From Sporolactobacillus sp. THM19-2 (lineage in GTDB: Bacteria; Bacillota; Bacilli; Bacillales; Sporolactobacillaceae), in NCBI RefSeq assembly GCF_004153195.1, contig NZ_SEMC01000001.1, forward strand, positions 1 to 64,000: a stretch of 64,000 bases of DNA, in the 5' to 3' direction. A model generated the notes under the pieces. That model had not been told where the DNA came from and made no database searches. It saw only the letters and a program-made list of their open reading frames with translations. Position numbers and translations under genes: made by a program. This document shows, piece after piece, positions 1 through 8,781 of the stretch (position 1 is the first letter of the stretch; each line of letters opens with the position of its first letter).

Positions 1-60
1 AAACCCTTCGTAAGTACATGCCTATATTATATTACAGGTGAGTTTCAACATCAAGCATAG

Positions 61-121
61 TTATCCACAGATGTGTGCCTATGGATAACTTTTGGATGAC
101 CTATTATGCACATGTGGATAA
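61..121. promoter_or_regulatory. Cluster of three DnaA boxes
   Basis: Two perfect DnaA boxes (TTATCCACA at 61-69 on +, and 113-121 on -) flank a third with one mismatch (80-88 on -, TTATCCATA). Three boxes in 61 bp, next to an AT-rich stretch at 22-34, is far denser than chance. No dnaA, dnaN or plasmid replication gene is visible nearby, so this is more likely a DnaA titration or regulatory site, or the edge of an origin outside the window, than a complete origin. Confidence 0.6.
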
Positions 122-219
122 TTTAAATAAATCCCTAGAACAAGGGATTCTTTTAATCGCTCACTTGAAAGATTGTGCCTACAACTGTCGAAGTCGAGTT
201 TAACTAAATTTAGTTTACG

Positions 220-426
220 ATGAACAGATATCACGGAAAGCCCATGGTGCAACGGGTAGCACGGCACGGGAAACACAGTGGTGAGCACTTCCCGGGCTGC
301 TCGGGATTCCCGAAATGCAGATACACAGAAAAGGAGAAGTTCTCTAAGGAAGTAGATGAGGCTTCAATTATTTGGAAGCTGGGAATTCCTCGACTTGGTC
401 AGGTTAATAAAATCCTGAAAACATAG
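220..426 (+). pseudogene. Zinc-ribbon remnant (topoisomerase/NERD-type C4 finger)
   Basis: The reading frame keeps the second half of a C4 zinc ribbon: KPMVQRVARHGKHSGEHF followed by PGCSGFPKCRYT. This is the pattern seen at the C-terminus of topoisomerase I/III and of NERD-domain proteins, where it is normally preceded by CPxCG. Here the first cysteine pair has been lost (NRYHG stands in its place), so zinc could not be bound. The remaining 68 codons match nothing I recognise. I read it as the decayed 3' end of a larger gene. Confidence 0.45.
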
Positions 427-555
427 GGTTTTTACAGTGGCAGATGTGGATCTGAAACATGCGACTTTTAAGCTGCTTTGAGTTCATAGTTCAGTGCGGG
501 ATATCATTCAGAAGATGTTTCTTGTGAGTGATCGTTTAACTACTTTTACCCGGGT

Positions 556-2676
556 TTATGGGATTGCAGCACGAGAAACATCCTCGTGGAGGAGCTGTAT
601 ATTTTTCAGCACGCTTCTCGATGTCTCACAGAGGGCGGTTATCGATTTGGCTTCCTGACCGGATAATTGATAAACAATATCCTGGAAGAGCAGGGCGGTT
701 TCATCGAGAATATCGGAGGCAGCAGTGTTGTACAGGGCGACATAAGAATAGTTGTTGGAATCAAAGATTGCCTGATCTATAAAGGGTTTATACTGCTGAA
801 TGAGCGCCGGTACATTAGCTTTTAAATGGTTGATTCCGGTCCGAAGCCCTTCAATTGTATTTGCAAATTCGTCGAGCGGTTTTAATGCCTGTTTGACCTG
901 CAACCGTAGCCTGTCGTCCCAGTCGGTAAATAATCCAATCAAGATGGCGGGCGGACTGGAGTACCAGACGCCATAACTCGCCGCTTTAACTGTAGCAGAG
1001 GTGGCCTCTGTAATTGTTTCTAAAGCCCATAAATGCCCGGTAAGAAGAGTGGACAATGGAGTGATTGCCCTGTTAATCGAGGCGGATAAACGGGTCATTG
1101 ATCCATTGAGATGCCGTTCTTTGGTATTCATTCCATAAGGTAAATCGCTGGATGACTTCAGCTGAGTATGATCAGCCGTCGGGATCGTGACAGATCCGCT
1201 TTGCAGGGAACCCTGATTGATTCCCTGAGCAAGAGACTGATCTGCCGATTGAAACTGATCACCAACGGCCTGGACCTGCTTCTGGAATTTAACGAGCTGC
1301 GCCAATAACTGATCTTTGTTCTGCCCGACAATTTGGAAATGATTATAGAGCTCATCGACAACGGCATCGGCAAGCCCTCTTGCTTCATCCGCCAGAAGGC
1401 GAGGGATGACCTCCCTGGTAAATTTATCTGCAAAATTGACTAAATCATCGATTTCCATTTTTACATTCCGTAAAATTTTTTGAGCCTCACGCAGTTGATC
1501 GCCGACATGAAAGGTTCTAATGGTCATATATTCCAGCAGTTTATCCGGACGATTTTTAACCGTTTTTTCAATATAAAGGCAATATGTTTCCGCCTGAGAT
1601 AACAAATGGATCAGGTGGTCGATGATTCCTTTTGTCACATACCCGCCTGTTGTGATCCCTTTGAACCAGGATGTATTGCCGAAGCTGTTTTCGAGAATAT
1701 CTTCGAATTTGCGTTGAAGCTCATTCAGCCGCGCAGGCATACGAGCCTTGACGTCGATGACAATTTCGGTGGCATGATTGATGTATTCAACCACATACCC
1801 AATTCGGCCAATGACTCCGTTTTTCAATGCATCCGACAAGGCGGTTATGCTCTCCTGGTTAATGCTGATCCTTTCCCAGGAACCGCTTCGATAAAGTGGC
1901 TCTCCGCTCCAGATACTCGTCACAATATGATCGTCCGCCGCAATATAGATCTTTCCATAGCCGGGTTGTCCTTCAATCCCCACATTGATCGACTGATTGT
2001 CCGGGCTGTCACCGATATACCCGGTGTGGTTTGAGCCAAATGCCCGGGAGAAATGGGGAATCCCATTGTTGATCCGATAAATGTTTCCGGGGAATCGATC
2101 GTTTAAATTGAGTGCTTCTTCGCCACGTGTCAGTCCATCGTACTTGCTGAAATAGTTGGTTACGTTGGCATAATTCTGATCAGCTTTAACCTGTCCTTCG
2201 GGTAAAATCGCAGGATTCAGTGTTACCGCTTTCACCTCAGGGTAATGAACACCCACCGTATTCGCTAAGGCTCCGCCAAGCGAATTTCCGCAGACGGATT
2301 GAACCCCATATTTTTCGTTCATATCTTCAAAATAGTCACGTGCAGCTTGTAATTGCGCGGGATCATAGTTGCTCAGGAGCTGGACATTGGTGAGCATATC
2401 CTGAATGCCATATTCTGATTTCATTTGAGTACCCTGGTAGACGATGGTAAATTCTCCAGATTTGATATTTTGTACAGTCATGGCGTTGAGACCGGTTTTT
2501 AATTCTGATCCATCTTCTTTAATATCAATAATATCAATAACTCTGTAATTTTTCCCGTTAACTTTGACAATATCAGCATCATCATAGTGTTGGTAAGCAT
2601 GGAATCCGGCTAACTCTACTAAATCTGGCTCAGTAGTTTTATTTACCTCAGCTACTTTCTGAACTATTATTGGCAT
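556..2676 (-). CDS. TslA-like lipase toxin, reverse-domain T7SS substrate (SA1320-like)
   Basis: The 706-residue protein has an alpha/beta-hydrolase (class 3 lipase-like) domain at the N-terminus. The nucleophile elbow GNSLGG lies at 130-135 (Ser132), preceded by the FTIVYQGTQ strand. From about residue 340 to the end it is almost wholly helical and rich in Gln and Leu, like an LXG/WXG-type secretion domain. There is no signal peptide. Enzyme first and helical targeting domain last is the layout described for Staphylococcus TslA, a phospholipase toxin exported by the type VII system. A DUF1672-like lipoprotein gene ends 47 bp upstream on the same strand, matching the TslA-TilA toxin/immunity pairing. 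I see no TlaA/TlaB-like small helical partner genes and no T7SS machinery in the window. Lipase activity is inferred from the motif only. Confidence 0.75.
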   Translation of the reverse strand: MPIIVQKVAEVNKTTEPDLVELAGFHAYQHYDDADIVKVNGKNYRVIDIIDIKEDGSELKTGLNAMTVQNIKSGEFTIVYQGTQMKSEYGIQDMLTNVQLLSNYDPAQLQAARDYFEDMNEKYGVQSVCGNSLGGALANTVGVHYPEVKAVTLNPAILPEGQVKADQNYANVTNYFSKYDGLTRGEEALNLNDRFPGNIYRINNGIPHFSRAFGSNHTGYIGDSPDNQSINVGIEGQPGYGKIYIAADDHIVTSIWSGEPLYRSGSWERISINQESITALSDALKNGVIGRIGYVVEYINHATEIVIDVKARMPARLNELQRKFEDILENSFGNTSWFKGITTGGYVTKGIIDHLIHLLSQAETYCLYIEKTVKNRPDKLLEYMTIRTFHVGDQLREAQKILRNVKMEIDDLVNFADKFTREVIPRLLADEARGLADAVVDELYNHFQIVGQNKDQLLAQLVKFQKQVQAVGDQFQSADQSLAQGINQGSLQSGSVTIPTADHTQLKSSSDLPYGMNTKERHLNGSMTRLSASINRAITPLSTLLTGHLWALETITEATSATVKAASYGVWYSSPPAILIGLFTDWDDRLRLQVKQALKPLDEFANTIEGLRTGINHLKANVPALIQQYKPFIDQAIFDSNNYSYVALYNTAASDILDETALLFQDIVYQLSGQEAKSITALCETSRSVLKNIQLLHEDVSRAAIP

Positions 2677-2723
2677 TAAGTTATTCCCCCTACCGGATAA
2701 TTATTTTTCTACTTCTATTATTG

Positions 2724-3653
2724 CTAATTCTTTATAATCTCGTTAGGGACTCCCCGTTCTAATGTATTCTCTCTTGCCGCTCTTCCAGTTCTTTTACCAA
2801 TACGATTATCATGAAGGAGTATGCTATAGCTACCTGGTGGCAAGTTATCCATCTTCTCAACATCGGAAACTATATTTTTAAAAATATTATTGTCTGGTTT
2901 TGTACCTGGTTCTTTCATAAACAGTTGCAGCGTCACAAAAATTAAGGTTGGATCGAGATTTACATTTGTTAATGCTTTTTTCCATTCCTCGCGGGTCCAA
3001 TCTGGATTTGTAAGATACATTTCAGTTAAATTGGCTTCAAATGCATCATCTGTAATGTTTATATAATAATAGGGTGTACTAAATCCATGACCTCCTACTT
3101 TTTTCACAGCCTCATCTCTCCTGCCTACAACAGGATTTTTCGATATAAATTCTTTTAAATAGTTATCCAGATTTTGAATTTCAGTATTATAAACCATTGC
3201 ATAAATTCCACTAATTATATCGCCTTCAACCTGACCTTCTTGCGACCAAACCTTGTCAGTCAACACTTTATTTGAGGCGACATCGATTGGAACAACCGCA
3301 AATGTGTAAAAATGTGGCTCACCCACCGATTCAACAAATACCGTGACACCGTCAATATTCCCGACCAGGTTATGAACGATCACTTCGGTTTTATATTTCT
3401 CTCTAAAAAACTTTTCCACTGCATGAACGACTTCATTTCGATGGGCTTCGGCTATTTTATCGGTTTCTACTCCACCTTCAAGATCATAACCCTGACCGGT
3501 GTAGTCCTGGACACGGGCAAAGACATTTTCATTTTGTTCATTCCGATTTTCTCCGGTGATCGAATTTGGATCGTTTGTCTGATTCATAAACGAGCAACCT
3601 CCCAGTAATAACGATATACATATAATTGGCGTTAATATTTTTTTGTGTTTCAA
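2724..3653 (-). CDS. DUF1672-like lipoprotein, probable immunity protein (TilA-like)
   Basis: The protein starts with a lipoprotein signal peptide (positively charged MKHKK, hydrophobic core, lipobox LLGGC, Cys20), so it should be anchored outside the membrane. The mature part contains VQDYTGQGY, VFVESVGEPHFYTFA and VWSQEGQVEG, blocks I associate with the DUF1672 family. Staphylococcal TilA, the lipoprotein that neutralises the lipase toxin TslA, is as I recall of this type. It lies directly upstream of the lipase gene and is probably cotranscribed. The start is a TTG eight bases after GAGGAGG, with a cre-like box about 35 bp further upstream. Immunity function is inferred from family and position. 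Confidence 0.75.
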   Translation of the reverse strand: MKHKKILTPIICISLLLGGCSFMNQTNDPNSITGENRNEQNENVFARVQDYTGQGYDLEGGVETDKIAEAHRNEVVHAVEKFFREKYKTEVIVHNLVGNIDGVTVFVESVGEPHFYTFAVVPIDVASNKVLTDKVWSQEGQVEGDIISGIYAMVYNTEIQNLDNYLKEFISKNPVVGRRDEAVKKVGGHGFSTPYYYINITDDAFEANLTEMYLTNPDWTREEWKKALTNVNLDPTLIFVTLQLFMKEPGTKPDNNIFKNIVSDVEKMDNLPPGSYSILLHDNRIGKRTGRAARENTLERGVPNEIIKN

Positions 3654-3686
3654 AGTGGGATCCTCCTCAGATGAGGTCTGCAGATA

Positions 3687-3700
3687 TGTAAGCGATTACG
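3687..3700. promoter_or_regulatory. cre-like CcpA box upstream of the lipoprotein/lipase genes
   Basis: TGTAAGCGATTACG fits the catabolite-responsive element TGWAANCGNTNWCA with a single mismatch at the last base. It sits about 35 bp upstream of the TTG start of the DUF1672-like gene, so it could couple toxin and immunity expression to carbon status. Confidence 0.45.
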
Positions 3701-3859
3701 AATATGAAACAATTGTAGAACATTATGTGAAAGATGTGTATTGTCAGCTCATATTCTCATCAAAAATCAGTCTATAGAACTATGGGGGAAGGGAGGTCAA
3801 AAGTAACGAATTGAGGAATTAGTCCAGGTAACATTGGTAACATTAGCTGCAATATGCCA

Positions 3860-4085
3860 AATGAACACCCACCGTATTCGCTAAGGCTCCGCCAGGTGAA
3901 TTTCCGCAGACGTATTGTACACCGTATGCTTTATTCATATAGCCACGTACGGCTTGTAACTGTGCGGGATCATAGTTGCTGAGGAGCTGGGCATTGGGGG
4001 AACATATCCTGCATGCCATATTCTGATTTCATTTGGGCGCCCGGTAGACGATGGTGTAGTCGCCTGTTTCGACGTTTATCGTCAT
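3860..4085 (-). pseudogene. Decayed second copy of the TslA-like lipase core
   Basis: This stretch aligns almost base for base with 2244-2481 of the intact lipase gene, the part encoding the region around the active-site elbow. Relative to that copy it has a 9-nt deletion, a 1-nt insertion in a G run near 3996 and a 1-nt loss near 4035, so the frame is broken. The elbow is kept as GNSPGG: the catalytic Ser codon survives but Leu has become Pro. Nothing of the helical C-terminal part or of a second immunity gene remains. It is either a relic of a tandem toxin array or a leftover recombination cassette. Confidence 0.8.
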
Positions 4086-4341
4086 TATTTGGAGTGGTAA
4101 AATGAAAATATTGAGTGAAATTCAGATGAATTCAAATTCAATAGACAATGTATGAAAAAATATCTCAAGTAGTTTGTTAATGCATAAGTGCAGAGTTTTG
4201 GTTTGTTGAACTTTATATGTAAGCTTTTAAAAAAATTGATGAACTACGCGGCCGTAATAGAACAACTGCTATGATCATAATTCAACGACTTTGATGCTGA
4301 ACAAGGCGAACCATTATACTAACAATAAAGAGGTTACAGAA

Positions 4342-5061
4342 ATGGACAAAAATTCTGATGAATTTTTAAGTGCCTTTAATCGAATTGAAAAACAATGCAA
4401 CAATATATTGAAAACAACATCATATATACCGTTTTCACACTTGATAGATGAAGCTGCTAAGCAAAATAAGGTTGTGAAGTATTATGAAAAGCCATTAAAA
4501 GCATTTGCTGATCTTCGTAACGCGATCGTGCACAATGAAATAGAACCGGGATATGTTCTTGCCGAACCACATGATTCAGTTGTTAAAAATATTGTGGAAA
4601 TAGCAAAGAAACTCAAATCGCCAGAAATTATTGGCAATGTAATCCACCAGAAGATCAGCTCATTTTCTACAGAAAATGAGCTGGATGATGTACTTACAGA
4701 AATTGAACATAATAATTTTACCCAATTTCCTATCTTTTCACATAATGGATTTGAGGGACTTCTTACTGAAAACGGTATCACGTATTGGTTAGCTGCAAAT
4801 ATGAAAGAAGATATTATTTCATTATCCGAAACGAAGGTAAAGGATATTTTGTCTTGTGAAGAGAGTAAAGAAAATTATCGGTTTATTAATCGAAAAACTC
4901 CCATCTATGAAATTGAAGGATACTTTCAAAAATTTATTAATAACGGTCAAAACAATGGTTGTTTGCTAATCACGAACGATACTAAGCGTGTAAAAGAAGC
5001 AAAAGACATTTTGGGTATTGTGACCCCTTGGGATTTAACCAAGATAAATAAGCTTAAGTAA
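4342..5061 (+). CDS. HEPN-motif/CBS-domain protein of unknown function
   Basis: The N-terminal 110 residues are helical and carry LRNAIVHN (Arg59, His64), which fits the R-x4-6-H signature of HEPN domains, many of which are RNases or toxins. The rest resembles a CBS pair: FTQFPIFSHNGFEGLLTENGITYWLA and, near the end, GCLLITND and ILGIVTPWDL. CBS pairs usually bind adenine nucleotides, so this could be a nucleotide-gated HEPN protein. I chose the ATG at 4342 because AAAGAGG lies eight bases upstream; an ATG at 4291 lacks a ribosome site. The gene is AT-rich and stands alone beside toxin remnants. Neither RNase activity nor a target can be shown from sequence. Confidence 0.6.
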   Translation: MDKNSDEFLSAFNRIEKQCNNILKTTSYIPFSHLIDEAAKQNKVVKYYEKPLKAFADLRNAIVHNEIEPGYVLAEPHDSVVKNIVEIAKKLKSPEIIGNVIHQKISSFSTENELDDVLTEIEHNNFTQFPIFSHNGFEGLLTENGITYWLAANMKEDIISLSETKVKDILSCEESKENYRFINRKTPIYEIEGYFQKFINNGQNNGCLLITNDTKRVKEAKDILGIVTPWDLTKINKLK

Positions 5062-5748
5062 AAATTTGTCAATTGCAGTAAACCTGAATTTTGCTTGCAT
5101 ACGTAATGGCTCAGGGCTACGAGCGAAATGGTAATCACACCCAAGTTTCTGGTTTTGAACCTAAACTTGGAGAGAATCCTCAGGGTCTCTCTGCGCTTTT
5201 AAACTTTTTACGAACGCCCCTTCTATTTTCGACGGGTTTTGGATGATTTTCAGGTCACGTGTTGTCTGAATATTATAATTACCGAAAAACGGGATTGGTT
5301 CAGCAAACCCTACATAAGCTGATGCTGGCTTTTTTCCTCTTCCTCGTAAACACCGTTCATGACTCAAGCGGGCCCGATCATTTGAAAGCAGTGCCTCACT
5401 ATTGTATAGTGTAAATGAAACAATTTTTCATTTGTTAATCTGCGATTGAAAATATTTCTTTGGCAGCATTCATATTTCATGATCATATCAGTCCGTATGA
5501 TCGTGCCCATTTCGATTTATCCCTCCTGGTTTTCTTCTGAAGCAAGCGCCAGCCAAAACAATTTCACAAGATTTGAGTTATAAGCATTTTTTCTGCACGA
5601 TACTCTGTTGATCCGATTCGTTAAGAACCCTGAATGGGTACTCTTTGCCGGGAAGGGCAAAAAGGTCTTCAATTGTGGATCACACTCGCCATTTTGTCTG
5701 AGTGTCTAATAAATAAGGAGGAATCTCACAATCTACAATTCTTTATCA
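5062..5748. other. 687-bp gap with no confident gene
   Basis: The only open frames are short and lack ribosome sites, including a 68-codon frame at 5161-5367 on the minus strand that I do not recognise. A weak stem (TTTGCC/GGCAAA, about 5644-5663) precedes the permease but has no U-run. I recognise no known riboswitch. The strong AAGGAGG at 5715-5721 belongs to the downstream permease. Confidence 0.5.
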
Positions 5749-7470
5749 TTGGAGAAGGGGAATGAACAGGAAGAGATACTGGAGAGCATACCTGAGCAGG
5801 ATAAACCTGTATCAAAGTATAAAGCGCAGAAACTGTCTTACTTTCTTGGGTTGTATGGGGGCGAGCACGTCTCCGGAACGGAATTTGTCGTTGGCGCCAG
5901 CCTGGTTTTATGGGGCGTCAGTATCGGCGATGTCATTCTTGGCTTGATTATCGGGAACGCGCTCGCAGTCCTGACCTGGGGGCTGATCTGTGCACCGATT
6001 GCCACCAGCACCCGGCTGACGGTTTACGCTTATCTGAAAAAAATCGCCGGTCCCTGGATGCAGAAAATCTATAATATTGTAAATGGAATCTTATTTGTTT
6101 TCTTTTCCGGAGCGATGGTCACCATCTCTGCGTCGGCGATCCGTGTGCTGTTCGGTCTGCCGCCGCAGACGCACTGGTATCCGACCAATGCCGGCTTTGT
6201 TGTACTCGTGCTCTGTGTTGGTTTCATTGTCTCGACGATTGCGGCTTTCGGATTTAAATCGGTGGCGCAGTTTTCATCTGTCTGCGCGCCGTGGCTGCTA
6301 TTGATTTTCATCGTTGGAGCCATCATCGGTGTCGCACAGATTGTGACTCTGGTTCCGGGATTTGACCACATTGGTTCGTTCTCCGATTTTCTCAGCCTGG
6401 CCAATCAGTACATCTGGGTCATCGACTCGGAAAACAGTCAGGGGCTGAGTATCTATCACGTGATCGCCTACGCGTGGCTGTCAAATATGATTGCGCATGG
6501 TGCGCTCAGCGATATGGCCGTGCTGCGGTTTGCCAAAAAAAGTTCCTATGGATTCGCGTCAGCGGTCGGCATGTACTTCGGGCACTGTCTGGCCTGGATC
6601 TGCTGCAGCATCATGGGGGCGTCTTCCGCCTTGTTACTGCAACAATCGATTACACAAATTGATTCCGGAGCAGTGGCCTTTTACACACTCGGTTATACTG
6701 GCATCATCGCCGTGCTGATTGCCGGCTGGACCACATCAAACCCGAATATTTATCGGGCGGGGCTCGCTTTTCAGACGATTTTCACTCAGTTTAAACCGCG
6801 AAAAGTGACTTTCTGCACGGGCCTGATGATGACGGTTGTCGCCTGTTTTCCGTTTGTCTTTACGAAACTGCTCGACTTCACCACCTATCTGGGTATTATC
6901 GTTGCTCCAATCGGCGCCATTGTCGTTGCCGAGCACTGGATTTTTCAGCCAATCGGTATGACCCGTTTCTGGTCCCTTTATAAGGGTTCCAGACTGAATG
7001 TACCGGCATTTGCCTCATGGATGCTGGCCATTGCCCTGTCCCTCGCCATGAATTACTTTAATGTTCTTCATCTCTTCTTTCTTCCGGCTGTTTCCTGGAT
7101 TGCGGCTCTGTTCCTTTATATCGGTCTGGCAGCAATCGGAGGAGCAAGGGAAAAATATCCCGAAGAACAGGCACTGGATGAGGAGATCACAAAAAGGGTC
7201 ATCCACGAACAGGATAAAAAGGCGCTTAAAGAACAGGAAATACGTAATAAGAAAGTCACGGCGTCCCCTGCCGGATGGATTACGGGGATTATTGGTATAT
7301 TGGCTATTGTCGACCTGGCTGCGATCATGGTACTGTCGATTGGCGTCTTCGTTGGATCCGTCGACTTTACAGCTTTCAGAAACATCAGTTTTGGCCTGAC
7401 GATTGCCTACTTTATTTTTGCGATCATTTGGATCCGCCGGCATGAAAGGGCGAGCCAGGCGAATTCCTGA
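5749..7470 (+). CDS. NCS1-family nucleobase/cation permease
   Basis: A 570-residue polytopic membrane protein with about 12 hydrophobic segments. The N-terminus (SYFLGLYGGEHVSGTEFV, then GVSIGDVILGLIIGN) is typical of the NCS1 family (cytosine, purine, allantoin, hydantoin or thiamine-precursor uptake); the substrate cannot be told. An internal hydrophilic stretch rich in Lys and Glu (residues about 470-505) precedes the last two segments. The TTG start at 5749 has no ribosome site within range. The only good one, AAGGAGG at 5715-5721, is nine bases before an in-frame ATC (5731), and no in-frame ATG occurs for about 100 codons, so the start is unusual. A strong terminator follows the gene. 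Confidence 0.85.
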   Translation: MEKGNEQEEILESIPEQDKPVSKYKAQKLSYFLGLYGGEHVSGTEFVVGASLVLWGVSIGDVILGLIIGNALAVLTWGLICAPIATSTRLTVYAYLKKIAGPWMQKIYNIVNGILFVFFSGAMVTISASAIRVLFGLPPQTHWYPTNAGFVVLVLCVGFIVSTIAAFGFKSVAQFSSVCAPWLLLIFIVGAIIGVAQIVTLVPGFDHIGSFSDFLSLANQYIWVIDSENSQGLSIYHVIAYAWLSNMIAHGALSDMAVLRFAKKSSYGFASAVGMYFGHCLAWICCSIMGASSALLLQQSITQIDSGAVAFYTLGYTGIIAVLIAGWTTSNPNIYRAGLAFQTIFTQFKPRKVTFCTGLMMTVVACFPFVFTKLLDFTTYLGIIVAPIGAIVVAEHWIFQPIGMTRFWSLYKGSRLNVPAFASWMLAIALSLAMNYFNVLHLFFLPAVSWIAALFLYIGLAAIGGAREKYPEEQALDEEITKRVIHEQDKKALKEQEIRNKKVTASPAGWITGIIGILAIVDLAAIMVLSIGVFVGSVDFTAFRNISFGLTIAYFIFAIIWIRRHERASQANS

Positions 7471-7487
7471 TCATTAGCTATCGACAA

Positions 7488-7525
7488 AAACGGCTTTCCC
7501 GGTTTTATTTCCGGGAAAGCCGTTT
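7488..7525. terminator. Bidirectional rho-independent terminator
   Basis: Perfect 15-bp inverted repeat AAACGGCTTTCCCGG / CCGGGAAAGCCGTTT around an 8-base loop, with A and T runs at its feet. It lies between the convergent permease and DnaC-like genes. Confidence 0.85.
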
Positions 7526-7548
7526 CCTATGCTCCGGTTCGCCAGGCT

Positions 7549-8361
7549 TTATTGTTTATCATCCTCGATAAAGCGTGCAAGGCGATAGCTGTAGTCACCG
7601 TCTAAGTGGACAAGATCCGCTTTGGACATATTCTCCAGAAAACGGTCGATAATTTTAGGACCGTAATCGAGATAGAGTTCTGAGATTGATCGATTTGTCG
7701 TTACCAGCAGACTTTTCGATAATCGCGCATTGAGTATGGCGAACATGAGCTCTTTTGTCCATGGCGTAATCCCTTCTGCACCAACATCATCCAGAATGAG
7801 CAGATCGGCATCTGCGATGAATGTCATGAGTTCGCGCTCTGTGAGCGTACTTTCTTTCGCCCAGGTTGATTTAAAGATGAGCTTTAGAGCCGGGACATCA
7901 ATAAATAAGCACATTTTATGATACTTCTGGTCAAGCAGTTTACTGATTCCTACGGCCAAATGCGATTTGCCCAGGCCGGGTTTGCCGTAATAAATCATTC
8001 TCGCCGGCTTATTTTCTCCTATCTTTTTAACAAATGCAATAGCCTGTTCGACCGCATGGATCTGTGACGCATTCTGGACAGAAAAGTTTTTTAGCGTCGC
8101 CTGTTTTAAGGCATCGTTGATCGTCGACAGTTCGGAAAATCGTTCACGCTTGATTCTGTCGGCCTCCTGTACCGCCTGCTGAGACAACGAGCAGTCACAA
8201 TGCTCGGTGATCGTCGTCCATGAACCTTTTCGTGGCCCGCCGACCATGCGCATTTTATAAACATTCAACGCTCTGCCGCAATTGCGGCAATGCGTGACAT
8301 CGACTAAGGTTCGCTTCAAATCAATGCCGTCTGCATTAAAGAGATCAGCTATGCGACGCAT
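7549..8361 (-). CDS. DnaC/IstB-like AAA+ ATPase (helicase-loader type)
   Basis: A 270-residue protein with a Walker A motif YGKPGLGKSHLA (about 125-136), Walker B LLILDDVGAE and sensor LLVTTN, in the arrangement of the DnaC/DnaI/IstB family. The first 60 residues have CRNCGRAL and CDC, four cysteines that could hold a zinc, as in DnaI. It is shorter than Bacillus DnaI (about 310 residues) and is not beside dnaB, so it may be a phage- or element-derived helicase loader. No insertion-sequence transposase of the IS21 type is adjacent, which argues against IstB. ATP-dependent loading of a helicase or primosome component is family knowledge. Confidence 0.75.
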   Translation of the reverse strand: MRRIADLFNADGIDLKRTLVDVTHCRNCGRALNVYKMRMVGGPRKGSWTTITEHCDCSLSQQAVQEADRIKRERFSELSTINDALKQATLKNFSVQNASQIHAVEQAIAFVKKIGENKPARMIYYGKPGLGKSHLAVGISKLLDQKYHKMCLFIDVPALKLIFKSTWAKESTLTERELMTFIADADLLILDDVGAEGITPWTKELMFAILNARLSKSLLVTTNRSISELYLDYGPKIIDRFLENMSKADLVHLDGDYSYRLARFIEDDKQ

Positions 8362-8781
8362 GATAACACCAGCCTTTATGAGATGGATTAACGCTGCACA
8401 TATTTCTTAGCTTATTATTCCCCCGAAAGACGCGCGCACTTCGAACGATGGAGCCGAAAGCTGGCGACGCGTGCGGCAGCAAAAAAGTAATCAGAGAGAC
8501 GATGGATAGATCGCGAGGGGAGAGGGCAGTGCCATATCCTGCTTCAGCGCTGCATCGTTCAGCTCTTCTTGCCACTGTCCGGGCAATGGGGAGGAAAGCA
8601 GATGCAGGCGTTCCCTATGCCTCAATACGAGGTCGTCCTGATCTCTTCGGCCACCGATGATACGGGTTCGCCCCTTGCCATCCGTTCGCGTATAGCCATC
8701 TTTTCTCCATCTGTATAGATTAATAGCTGCAGTGCAAGGGCAGTGCAGCCAGATTTTTTCCTGGATCACTTGCTATTTTAG
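8362..8781. other. Gap with no convincing gene
   Basis: The region holds two opposed open frames (8448-8660 + and 8491-8769 -) without convincing ribosome sites or recognisable domains. The minus-strand frame is Arg-rich (WRKDGYTRTDGKGRTR) and could be a remnant, but I would not call it a gene. Confidence 0.4.

Noticed and set aside
61-121. Complete replication origin
   Set aside because: Only three DnaA boxes, no dnaA/dnaN/rep gene and no clear unwinding element in the window; recorded as a box cluster only.
5161-5367. 68-codon minus-strand frame in the gap before the permease
   Set aside because: Unrecognised and without a convincing ribosome site; not supportable as a gene.
5600-5748. 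Riboswitch (TPP, purine or preQ1) in front of the NCS1 permease
   Set aside because: None of the conserved core sequences of these classes is visible; only a weak hairpin without a U-run.
7549-8361. IstB helper of an IS21 element
   Set aside because: No IS21 transposase (IstA) or element ends are adjacent; a DnaC/DnaI-like helicase loader fits better, including the N-terminal cysteines.
8491-8769. Arg-rich 92-codon minus-strand frame as a gene
   Set aside because: No ribosome site, no family match that I can see, and an equally long opposed frame covers the same DNA.
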